Under the pieces are notes generated by a model. The model was given only the letters and a program-made list of their open reading frames with translations. It had not been told where the DNA came from and did no database searches. A program made the translations under genes and the position numbers. A stretch of DNA of 64,000 bases from Apostichopus japonicus (lineage: Eukaryota; Echinodermata; Holothuroidea; Aspidochirotida; Stichopodidae). The stretch is taken from contig NC_092571.1 in assembly GCF_037975245.1 (NCBI RefSeq), positions 20,732,917 through 20,796,916 on the forward strand, given 5' to 3'. Below, piece by piece: positions 41,201 to 53,200 of this stretch (position 1 is its first letter; each line of letters starts with the position of its first letter).

Positions 41201-44200
41201 TCAATACAGTACAGTGTTTAAAATCTCATCTCGAAGCCCACCACCACCCCTCATCCTAGTGATCTGGCCTACTTTAAGGAGGTAGAAATCGGGGACAGAT
41301 TACCTGCATGTTGGAACCCAATGCACGTCCGCCGGCCCTGGACCATGAGACTGTGGGCTGGGGGATGCCTGTAGCGTTGCAGATAAGGTTCAGTGTCGAC
41401 CCCTGGGAAACGACAACGTTCTCTTCGCCTGCGAACACGACAGGTGGGATGCCCACTTCTGCAGAAGATGTCAAAAAAGATTGTCAAAATGAGACAAGCC
41501 ACAGAAACGAAGTTTAGTTCTCTTTTTAACCGAATTTAAAATCAATTTTAAAAGAGAAGAGAGTATTTTACAAGCTCTTTTGAAATCTGTCCATGACCAA
41601 AAAAGAAAAGAAACAATTTGGAATTAGTATGTTGAGTTCTGTATGAAAAATTGAATCCAGTTTAGGAGGAGAAACAACCGATAGTCAAATGGCTTATATC
41701 GATTTGACCACGGCAAGGAGAAAAAAATAAAGTCAGTGGGGCGGTGTTCTCAATTTCTGTTATCTATTAACTTTACAAAAAGATGAAATTCTCAGCTACA
41801 AATTCTATCTTTTTCTGTGTCCAACTTTTGTTTATAATTTCTCAATTTCTCAGCCTTTTGAATAATTTAAATGCTATATAGACCAGGGCGATGGTAGTTT
41901 CCATGGTTACGTGCCATTGTGCTTCAGAAAACATCTCACAAGCACGATTCACCTATTGAGAACAACATACTAAACCTCTTGCCTTTAATTTAGGAACCTG
42001 GGTTATTTAAGGACAGTGAAGACCTAGTACCCATAAAACATGGGAAAATGAAACAATAAACATCCAATTTTCTTTACGGTCGTCTTGAATATACTGATTT
42101 ATACTTTGAACAAGCATCATTTGATTTTTCTACCTTCTTGAATATTTGACATGCAGACGATCTTTTGCTGTCATCACCCTTCTGTATTTGATTCTAGGGA
42201 TGGATGAAGCACCATCTACCGCAGCCCAAAGTCTCTTACCTCTAGTGATGACCAAGGTAGCAATTTCGCTGTCAGAACCGAAAGCATTCACTCCATTGCA
42301 AACATAATCCCCAGCATCTTCAAATGCAGGCCTGTAAAATGTCAGTCGGCTTCCGTCCACAACTGCGTTTGCGCTGAGGGTACCACCCAGCTTGGTCCAT
42401 GTCGTCGCTGGGGTGGGGTCGCCCGTCACGGAACAATAGAAACTGGCCAACTGGCCCTCCTCCACCTCAAGGATTGGTGGGTTCACGGTGACCACCGGTC
42501 GGTTAGATGCTGGGAAACAAAGTGAAGATAACCTTGTAAGAGATAGACAAACAGACAGACTGACAGATACATTACACGTGGCATAAGTTTGATTGTCTCA
42601 CAAAACCACAGGAAACTATCCACTACTGCTACAGTGCAGGTAATGGTATCATGATATAGACTGGTACCAATATCAGAAGGATTGGGGATACTTAAACATG
42701 ACATTACTTTTGGAGCAGTAGGCTAGAATATTGGACTAGTGATGGCAACTTGTCCAAAAGAGAAACTCCCAGGGCTGAATCAATATCAAACAAAAATGAG
42801 ATTATCAATAGGCAAAAGGGGGACTTTTTTGTGAAATGCTCAGCATTAAAGATAACCTTCCTTCTCAGCCTGGCTGCAGGGAGGCTGTAGCCCTTCATTA
42901 TGTCTACTATTCACATGGTACCTAAATGATGCTTGGAATTTGTTCCACTTTTACAGGGTAAACAATGAACACTGAGAAAGTTAAAGATACCTTCCTTCTC
43001 AGCCTGGCTGCAGGGAGGCTGCAGCCCCTTCAGCTTGTCTACTATTCACATGGTACCTAAATGATGCTTGGAATTTGTTCCACTTTTACAGGGTAAACAA
43101 TGAACACTGAGAAAGTTAAAGAAACCTTCCTTCTCAGCATGGCTGCAGGGAGGCTGCAGCCCCTTCATCATGTCTACTATTGACATGGTACCTAAATGAT
43201 GCTTGTAATTTGTTCCACTTTTACAGTGTAAACAATGAACAATGAGAAAGTTAAAGATACCTTCCTTCTCAGCATGGCTGCAGGGAGGCTGCAGCCACTT
43301 CAGCTTCTCTACTATTCACATGGTACCTAAATGATCCTTGTAATTTGTTCCACTTTTACAGTGTTAACAATGAACAATGAGAAAGTTAAAGATACCTTCC
43401 TTCTCAGCATGGCTGCAGGGAGGCTGCAGCCACTTCAGCTTGTCTACTATTCACATGGTACCTAAATGATGCTTGGAATTTGTTCCACTTTTACAGGGTA
43501 AACAATGAACACTGAGAAAGTTAAAGATACCTTCCTTCTCAGCCTGGCTGCAGGGAGGCTGCAGCCCCTTCATCATGTCTACTATTGACATGGTACCTAA
43601 ATGATGCTTGTAATTTGTTCCACTTTTACAGTGTAAACAATGAACAATGAGAAATTAAAGATACCTTCAACGTAGAGGATGGTTCTTGTCGTGGACATCC
43701 CTCCGGCATTAAAGGCTTCGCAGAAATATTCGTCTTCGTCGGTCCTGCTGACCTCCGGTATAATGAAGACGCCGTCCTCTATGATTGCCTCGAGACTCAA
43801 CTGGTTGTTCCTACCACGGGTCCATCTTAGATCAGGTATGGGAGTTCCGTCGGCTGTACATCTAAATTCAACTCTGTCGCCCTCTGTCACCCTCTGGAAA
43901 CGTGGGCTTATCAGTACGTTGAACGGTGCGACTATGCTGGCTGTTTCGGGGTGGAGAAATAAAAATTGAACAGTGTTAAAGTCAAAAGTAAAATATTCCA
44001 TGATGACATCTCTGTTTTACATTTGTAACCAGTAAAACCTACACACAATTCCATGTATAATTAAAAATGCTTGTGAGTCTTATCACTTTGAGTCATATGG
44101 AAACTTAAATATAGGATATATTAATTACTTATGACATCATAGTTTATTAACAACCCTCCCATTTCTGGACATATGTCAATATTTAAGCAGTATAGGAAGT

Positions 44201-47200
44201 TTAAGACTTCTTTATTTCAAATTTTGTTTCCTTACATCATTCATGGTAATAAAGATGATTCACTGTATATGTTAAACGTCTCTCATGCGAAAGCCGGACC
44301 AAGCCACGACCAATCTTGACAACTATTGGAAAGTCTTATCACCTATGTCTTCCTTTGCCTCACTAAGTATTTAATTAATTAAATATTGTTCTCGACACAT
44401 GATCATATTAATGCTGAACGTCTTTCAGCACGATACTTAATATCTAAAGTGGATTATTGGAGGGAGTGGTAGAAGGTTGAAGGGTGGGTGGCAGTAGAGG
44501 GGGGGGGGGGACAGTAGGGGGGACAGTAGGGGGCTAAGCAGTTGTAGCATTCAAATTACATTGCTAGTTGATGAGTTACATGTTGTACTGTGTATATAGT
44601 TCAGTTTGGGATGACTTTAGTCGGAGAGGCAGAAATCGTGAAGAGACGTCTGCTGCCCTCAATATCTAGAGGTGTTTACTTACAAACGACTGAAACCGTA
44701 GCGTAAGCTGAGACCACGTCGAAGAGATTTGACACGGTACAGACGTAGGTGCCAGAATCGCTGGGTACAGCATTGGTGATGGTAAGCATGCCCATAAACT
44801 CCTTGGCCCTCTGTGGGAGAGGTCCTCCCTGTTTCATCCATGCTACTGTGTATGCGACCTGCACAAGGAGAACGTGGAAATGCATAGAGATTAGCATGTA
44901 TACAAACTAAAACTAAAACAATCTATAACAAACTAAAACAAACTAAAACGAACTGCAAGTTATCCGTTATTTTGTACTTGTACAAGATAGCCTATAGAGA
45001 TTTTACTTGCGTGTTTACATTTTGCGGTCAAAGGTTTTGAGAAAATGATTGTTTATATATGATGGAAGAGCTATTAAGGTCCTATGTAAAAGCACTGCTA
45101 TATCATACATCCATACATTTTCATGCTGTGATTTGACTACGTCACATGGCTCTGTTTTATGTTATACGAGATAAAACAGTTACTCCCAAGAATACTTTTA
45201 GTTCAGTCTTTCATAAACCGTGTAGGCAAGAGAGCAACAATTTAGCTCTTGAATGAACTGTGGCTTGGCTAAAAGCTGTCCGAGCATTTTCAAAAGCCTT
45301 ATAGGAACTAAACATGCTCGTGCTTAGACAAGCGCTCAGAGAGAAAAAATAGAAATTAAATATGTCCGTAGTGTCATGTTGATATCAGTATTAATATTCA
45401 TGGGTGGATACATACAATAATTCAATTTTACTACTTAATGGTGAATTTATGGATACTTAGAGGAAGAAAAGCTTGGGAAAGCCATGTCCTCACCTCACTG
45501 CTACCTCGGCAAACGAAGGTGATGTCACCACCGATATCGACAGTTAGGCTCTTGGGTTCTTCGATGATGACTGTCACGACTGTGTCTGCAGAATACAACA
45601 AGAGCAACGACACAAACGCTTGAAGGCACTATACAGACTCAAAAATTGTTAGATATGCTAAAACTGGCCACCAAGTTTAAAACCTCCCTATAAAGGGAGG
45701 AGGCATAAAGGAGCAAAAGCAATATGCGGACATAACTTTAACATCTGACATTTCCTAATAGTGTGATAATCTTTGTGTTCGCGTAACTTTAACAGCTAAC
45801 ACTTCTTAATAGTGTGATAATCTTGGTGTTCACATACTTTAACAGCTAACACTTCTTAATAGTGTGATAATCTTGGTGTTCACATACTTTAACAGCTAAC
45901 ACTTCTTAATAGTGTGATAATCTTGGTGTTCACATACTTTAACAGCTAACACTTCTTAATAGTGTGATCATCTTGGTGTTCACATACTTTAACAGCTAAC
46001 ACTTCTTAATAGTGTGATCATCTTGGTGTTCACATACTTCAACAGCTAACACTTCTTAATAGTGTGATTATCCTCGTGTTCACATAACTTTAACATCTGA
46101 AATTTTTACTTATACTGTGACAATCTTTGTGTTCACAAGCTTTCATGTTGACATAACCTGGGTAAGACATTCCTTCCCTAATATTTGGTACCATCAAAAA
46201 CAGTTCTTCAGAAAAACAAAAAGTAGAGAAGAAGAAAAAAACTATCTGAAATGATTATCATTTGGCTATGATTAATTCAATGTTCTGGTCTAAACCATGA
46301 AAGCACTTTAATTGATAAGAAAGGGTTTAACAGATATTTGATGACTTTATTACCTGTTACAGTCAGGTCACAACGGGCCTCAGCAACGCCTTGCCCTGTC
46401 TCTCCTCTGTAATAAATTCGGCAGATGTACGCACCGTTATCGGATGTCATTAGATCTCTTATCTGCGAGTGAGGAAAGACCAAGGAGAAGTTAGACGGTC
46501 AATTACTACAGACTTTCAATCCTGATCATAACCAATTTATTTGATTAATATTTAGATTTATTGCATTTATTGCATTTGGACAAAACTGTAGCTGGTCCAT
46601 CCATGTGTCTAAAGCCAACTCCTCCTTAATCAGAAAGTTGTCCATCACCACATTCTGACAGAGGTATTTCTTCATCATTTTTTTTTTCAAATTTACAACA
46701 AAAAAAAGGAACAATAATTTGACCTAATATGAAGACCAAATAAACCAGAAAATAATTTAATGGATACTTAATTAGTATTGTCACAGAGGCTTAGTAGCCA
46801 TTAACTGCACACTGCCTGATAAAACCGCCGCAGCAATCAACACGACTGCTGTATATTAACGTGAAAATCCTAGGAGGAAGTCAGGCAGTGGGGTTGTGCT
46901 TACAACTACCACTGACCAAGATTTAGCCTGTTGTAAGACGACTACAGTTGGGCAAACTCGACATGTAGCGGCTCCTCAACCGGCAATCACCAGCCAACTG
47001 TCTCACTGGCCATACTATTAAACAATGAAATACTAGTCCAGTACTCCGAGACCTGCATTGGTTGCCAATTCATCGCCGGATAAATTACAAGCTCATTCTG
47101 CACGTTTTTCGCATTCTAAATGATAAATCTCCGAGTTATATGACTGATTTGGTGAAACGCTACATTACGGTCCCAAAATCATCTATCTCTAGTCATTCCT

Positions 47201-50200
47201 CGTACCAACAAAGATACATATGGAGATTGTTCGTTCAGTGCAGCAGGTCCTAAACTCTGGAATTCTCTTCCTCATCACTTGAGGAATATCACATCTATTG
47301 ACACTTTTAAAAAGCATTTGAAAACTTATCTGTTTAGGCTTGAGTATATGCATTAATCATACTGTTGTTTTATTCACATTACTGTGCCCATTATTATGTA
47401 TATTTTTATTTGAATGTTCTTTATTGTGGTTTAAAACCCTGTCTTATATCTTTTTTTACTTTTATTGCTGTTGTTATTAATGTTATGTTTTCTGAAGTTT
47501 GGTAATTTTATATTCCAGGTATTGGTTCTTTTGTACAGTGCTCTTGGCCTTGTTTTCTTTCATGATAACAGCACTTTAATATATGGTATTTATTATTCTA
47601 TATTTTACTAGTCCCCTTTTCGTCTCGAGTGTTTCGTACTCACCAAGAGGCTGTTGTCACTCTGTTGGTACGCTCTGCCGCTAGGTAAAGGTGCACCATC
47701 TTCTCTGACCCACTCTATTTGATCGTATTCACCATCCACGTTACAGTACATGGTGACCGAGGTCCTGACGATGCTGCTAATCTGGGCGGGTGTAACCGTG
47801 ATCTCTGGAACCTTAACATCTGAAAACGTGAAAATATTTATCAGGTTTAAAAAAAAAGCAGAGCTCTGGTTGCAACTACAGGAAATCAATTTCCAGCTAT
47901 ATATACAAACACAGGAGTTAAAAAAAAAAAAAACATTGATAGTTGCTCTGTTATATAAATATCACACCATATGGAGCTTCAAAGGGTCTGAGAAATTTTG
48001 TTTGGTGAAAACAAATAGCAACGATGCCGAGGCCGTGAAATCTTTCACAGATACATCAAATTCTAACCCAATTTGCTTACAAAAATCTGGTCTGGCGATG
48101 TTATTGTCACGTACATGATTAGCATATTTTGTAAGCTAACAGCACCATTTCTAGTAGGCATGATGGCCCGCTACATGAGGAATTTAACTGAAGAGCAGCA
48201 ACAGATTAAGCTTAGGAGTTTTGAAACAGATAAGGGCTGTGCTTCCTGTTTCTTTTCTTGGTTATTTGGCGGTTATTTTCAACATTTCACTGTAAATAAT
48301 GAGACTGCTGCACAATACTCGATGGCAACTGACTGACTTAAGACAGCCTTAAGCAGACATGTAGTGCTAGTACAACACCATTAGTATATGTAAAAGTAGA
48401 ACTTCCCTTGGTATGTATACCAGTGTGAGTACAATGCTCTAAACATGAGTACAATGCTGAAAGCATGAGTACCCAGTATGTACTTTTTGCATTGGTTTCT
48501 ATACTACCATTGAAAATGCCCTGAGTATGAGTACAAGTACAGGTAGAACTTTCTTGGTATGAGTACCAGTGTGAGTACAATGCTTTAAACATAAGTACAA
48601 ATCATGAGTATGAATATGTACTTTTTGCATACTTCCATTGAAAATGCCCTGAGTATGAGTACATGTACAGGTAGAATTTCCCATGGTATGAGTACAGGGC
48701 TCTTAGCACCAGTAAGATCATGTAATTTGCGTTAGTTCTTATACTATTCTTGTACTAGTACAGGTAGAATTTCCCATGGTATGAGTACAGGGCTCTAAGC
48801 ACCAGTAAGATCATGTAATTTGCATTAGTTCTTATACTATTCTTGTACTAGTACAGGTAGAATTTCCCATGGTATGAGTACACGGCTCTTAGCACCAGTT
48901 AGATTATGTAATTTTGCATTAGTTCTTATACTATTCTTGTACTAGTACAGGTAGAATTTCCCATGGTATGAGTACAGGGCTCTTAGCACCAGTTAGATTA
49001 TGTAATTTTGCATTAGTTCTTACACTATTTGATTTGATTTGATTTGATTTATTTGATTTTCCACTGGATATATACATGTGGAGGGAAGTCCTCTAAAAAG
49101 CCAATTCAGGCTTAACAAGGTAAAGGACTCCCAGGAAAGAAAGAAAGAAAGAAAGAAAGGGAAAACAAAAAACAAACAAAAAGCATATATACATAAATGA
49201 AAATATAACTAGTGTCTTAATAAAGAAAAATTAATAACATACAATATAAACGATGTATCAATACTGAGAAATTACTTCTTTTTTTAGTGCTTTTCTAAAT
49301 GTTTCTTTAGATGGTTTAGATTTTATAGTAGCAGTTAGATCATTCCATGTCCTCATAGCACGATTCTTTAAACTTAACGTACCAAATGTTGTATTACATA
49401 AGTTGTGGTGTGCTTGACCGGCACTTCTAGTGCGGTGACTATGTATGGCGCTGTTAATAGTAAATAAGTCATGAAAGGCTGCAGGAAGTAAGCCATTCCA
49501 AGCCTTGTAAAAGAATGTGGCCACATTCAGCCTAACAATATCGTTAAATTTTAATAAGTTGAGCAATTTGAAAAGTGAGCTGGTGTGTTCACGATATTCA
49601 GAATGAGTTATGTGACGAATGACTTTCTTTTGTAGGATTTCAAGAGGGTGAAGATAAACATTATGGGTGCCAGACCAGATTATAGAGCAATATGAAAAAT
49701 GGGGGAACACTAATGTTTGGTAAAGCATTCTAAGAATATTCTGAGGAAAATAGTGTTTCAACTTAGTGTTTCAACTATTCTTGTACTAGTACAGGTAGAA
49801 TTTCCCATGGTATGAGTACAGGGCTCTAAGCACCAGTTAGATTATGTTATTTTGCATTAGTTCTTATACTATTCTTGTACTAGTACAGGTAGAATTTCCT
49901 TGGTATGAGTACAGGTACAAGTACAAAGCACCAGTAACCAGTATCTAATTTTGCATTGGTTCCTATACCACCATTGAAAATGAATATGAGTAGAATTCCT
50001 ATTGGTATAAGTACCAACACGAATACTACAATGCTCCAAGTATGGGTATGATTATGTACTCTTTGCACTGGTTCCTATATTACTATTGTTAATGCCCCAA
50101 GTGTCAGCACGAGTACAAGTAGATATTTCCTTGGTATGAGTACAAGTATGTGTAAAATTCTCAAAGCATGAGTATGAGTACCAAGTGGGATTCCCCTTGG

Positions 50201-53200
50201 TACTGAGTACGAGTACACAGTCCTGAGCATGAGTACTTTACTTCGACTTAGCTCCTATACGGCTATCGAAAAATGCCCGGAAAGAGTGAGTCCGATTTTA
50301 TACAGATCCACAAGGCTGAGAATGAGTAAAGGCAGTCATTCTAGAAATATGAATCAAAAGCCAGATCATGTCAGACCAATTGCAATTCCACTCATCAATG
50401 TAAGGTTAGTTTTACAACACTTGCATTTTCTAAATTTTCGGGAAGCATTGTCATTAGATGACAATTTGAAAATCTGTATTTTTAAGAACGGCAAAAAAAT
50501 TGTTCATGTTGTTCTGAAATGTGTTGTAAGATGTGATCATACTCATTTTGTTATCTCTACAAATAAAGTAAATTAAACAACTGGCTGAGATCTTTGGTTG
50601 CAAACACTATTTTCAGGTTCGTAACGGTGAGTTGAGAAATAAAAGCTTTGTTAAATAAACTCACGTTCTTCGGTATAGATACAAGATCCATCAACTACTC
50701 TGGGATTGCCGACGTAATTCTCGGCACATCTAAAGGAAAGAAGAAGTGTAAGCTATTTTAGTACCGAGAAGTTGGTCCTATTAAATATAATACCAGAGGC
50801 CAACTCAATAATAAGCACACATACAGTAGTTAACAAATGAAGGGGCTTTATCGGTTTAATACGAAGATGTTTTCTCTGCATTGCTGTATTAACTTGGCTG
50901 TTATTAGATTCCTTATACAGCACATGGACATGGATGGGTTTTATAGGGAGGGTAAACATTTGGGGAGAGACCCAGATTAGGCAGACATTGTATTAAAGTA
51001 TGGTATGATTATTGTATTGAGTGAGACAATGTGTAAACCTCTGTAGTGAAAAACATCCTGACCTACAATAAGGTATACAACATAAAACTGGACACAATTA
51101 TGTAATACCATTAAACTTAACGCACAAGTGTGATGCAGTTAGTGTAGCCATGACACTACCATAATTAACATGTAACTATGACGACAGCATTCCTAGTATC
51201 ACATCGGTTTTGAGTATAGCTCATCACATCAGTTTTGGGTATAACTTATTACATCAGCATTGAGTATAACTTATCACATCAGTTTTGGGTATAACTTATC
51301 ACATCAGTTTTGGGTATAACTTATCAGATCAGTTTTGGGTATAACTTATCACATCAGTTTTGGGTATAACTTATCAGATCAGTTTTGAGTATAACTTATC
51401 ACATCAGTTTTGGATATACCTTATCACATCAGTTTTGGGTATAACTTATTACATCAGTTTTGGGTAAAACTTATCACATCAGTTTTGGGTATAACTTATC
51501 ACATCAGTTTTGAGTATAACTTATCACATCAGCATTGAGTATAACTTATCACATCAGTTTTGGGTATAACTTATCACATCAGTTTTGAGTATAACTTATT
51601 ACATCAGTTTGAGTATAACTTATCACATCAGTTTTGAGTATAACTTTAATCACATCCCTTTTGGGTATAACTTAGCACATCAGCATTGAGTATAACTTAT
51701 CACATCAGTTTTGGGTATAACTTATCACATCAGTTTTGGGTATAACTTATCACATCAGTTTTGAGTATAACTTATCACATCAGCATTGAGTATAACTTAT
51801 CACATCAGTTTTGGGTATAACTTATTACATCAGTTTTGAGTATAACTTATCACATCAGCATTGAGTATAACTTATCACATCAGTTTTGAGTATAACTTAT
51901 CAAATCAGTTTTGAGTATAACTTATCACATCAGTTTTGGGTATAATTATATATAACTATATATTCTTAGTAAGTCAATGTAAAGAAAACAATGATGGAGA
52001 AGAAGAAGAAATAACAAAGTTATCTCGGATGCAACTGACCACAAAGAAGAAACTACCATCTTCATCATTTGACATAAAGTTGGATGATTATATCAGAGAC
52101 CAATTCAGATGAGGTGGACCTTTGCATACGGCAAAATGACCTGAGAATGGAGGTGGGGTGGGGTGAGAGGGGTGGGGATTAGAGGACGAGGAATCATACG
52201 AAAAGGAGAAGGGATAATGAGGGTGATCACTTACTCGCCACAGTCCGGTCCAGTGTAACCCTCGTCACACGGACCGCAGACACTTCTGCCATTAGTTCGA
52301 TCCAAAACACAGGTTTGTGCAAATCTGGAAGAAGCAATATTGAAGGTAAATTCATTAAGACCAAGCAAGAAATCAGATTATTTCAACAAAGGGACCTTAG
52401 ATCGCCAGTTAGCTGCCTCGAGGTAGATTGTGTCAGACTTATATTTCCTAAAAATAAATTTCTGGTTGCAGACAATGTTTCCTTCTGATCATTCTTTTGG
52501 CTACATGTGAAAGAAGTTTCAAGAACACAGAGAATTAAGTTTTTTTTTAATCTATTCCATAAAATTGTACGAAAGATTGAGGGGCTCTGACGATACGATG
52601 CAAGCAGGATCTCCTTCAGAGGGGCGAACTGAAACATAAATGAACTGAGGACCACATGAAGAGGCACAGATGAACAGACAACGACTTTGGACAAATTGAT
52701 AGAGCAATATCCTAACCCTCATTTAAATATAATATCAGTAATAGCAGTATCCAGCAGGGCTTTAATAATTTACAAGAGTCACACTGGTCTGGCATACACC
52801 CTCAGGTTCTCAACTTTTCTTCCATGACTGGACTCCTTCGGACAATGAAGAAACCCTCAACTGACCCTTGGAAATTGAGAGACCACCTAATGACCTCAGC
52901 AACTCCATCTTGGTTTTGGGCTCGGTCAAGAACATGTTACATTTTTTTGCTGGCCAAGTTGTCACCTCTGACAGTGTATAAAGACTGGCTAAGGCTGAAA
53001 ATTTGGGCAATTATTGTACGCTCCAAACGGCTCTTGTACTGTCGTTGAGAATTCAGAGAGGCTGTAAACATATATCTTAAACCTGTCCATAAGTCATGAA
53101 TTTTTCTTCTCCTTTTCAGAGAAGTTGCTGTGGATTAGTACTTACTGGTTACTGCTGATGGTGAGAGGACAGGCGCACCTCCTACAGTCGCTATTGGTAC

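Noticed and set aside
51185-51955. Regular short repeats that could suggest a CRISPR array
   Set aside because: The units are contiguous, with no unique spacers, and lie in an intron of an animal gene.
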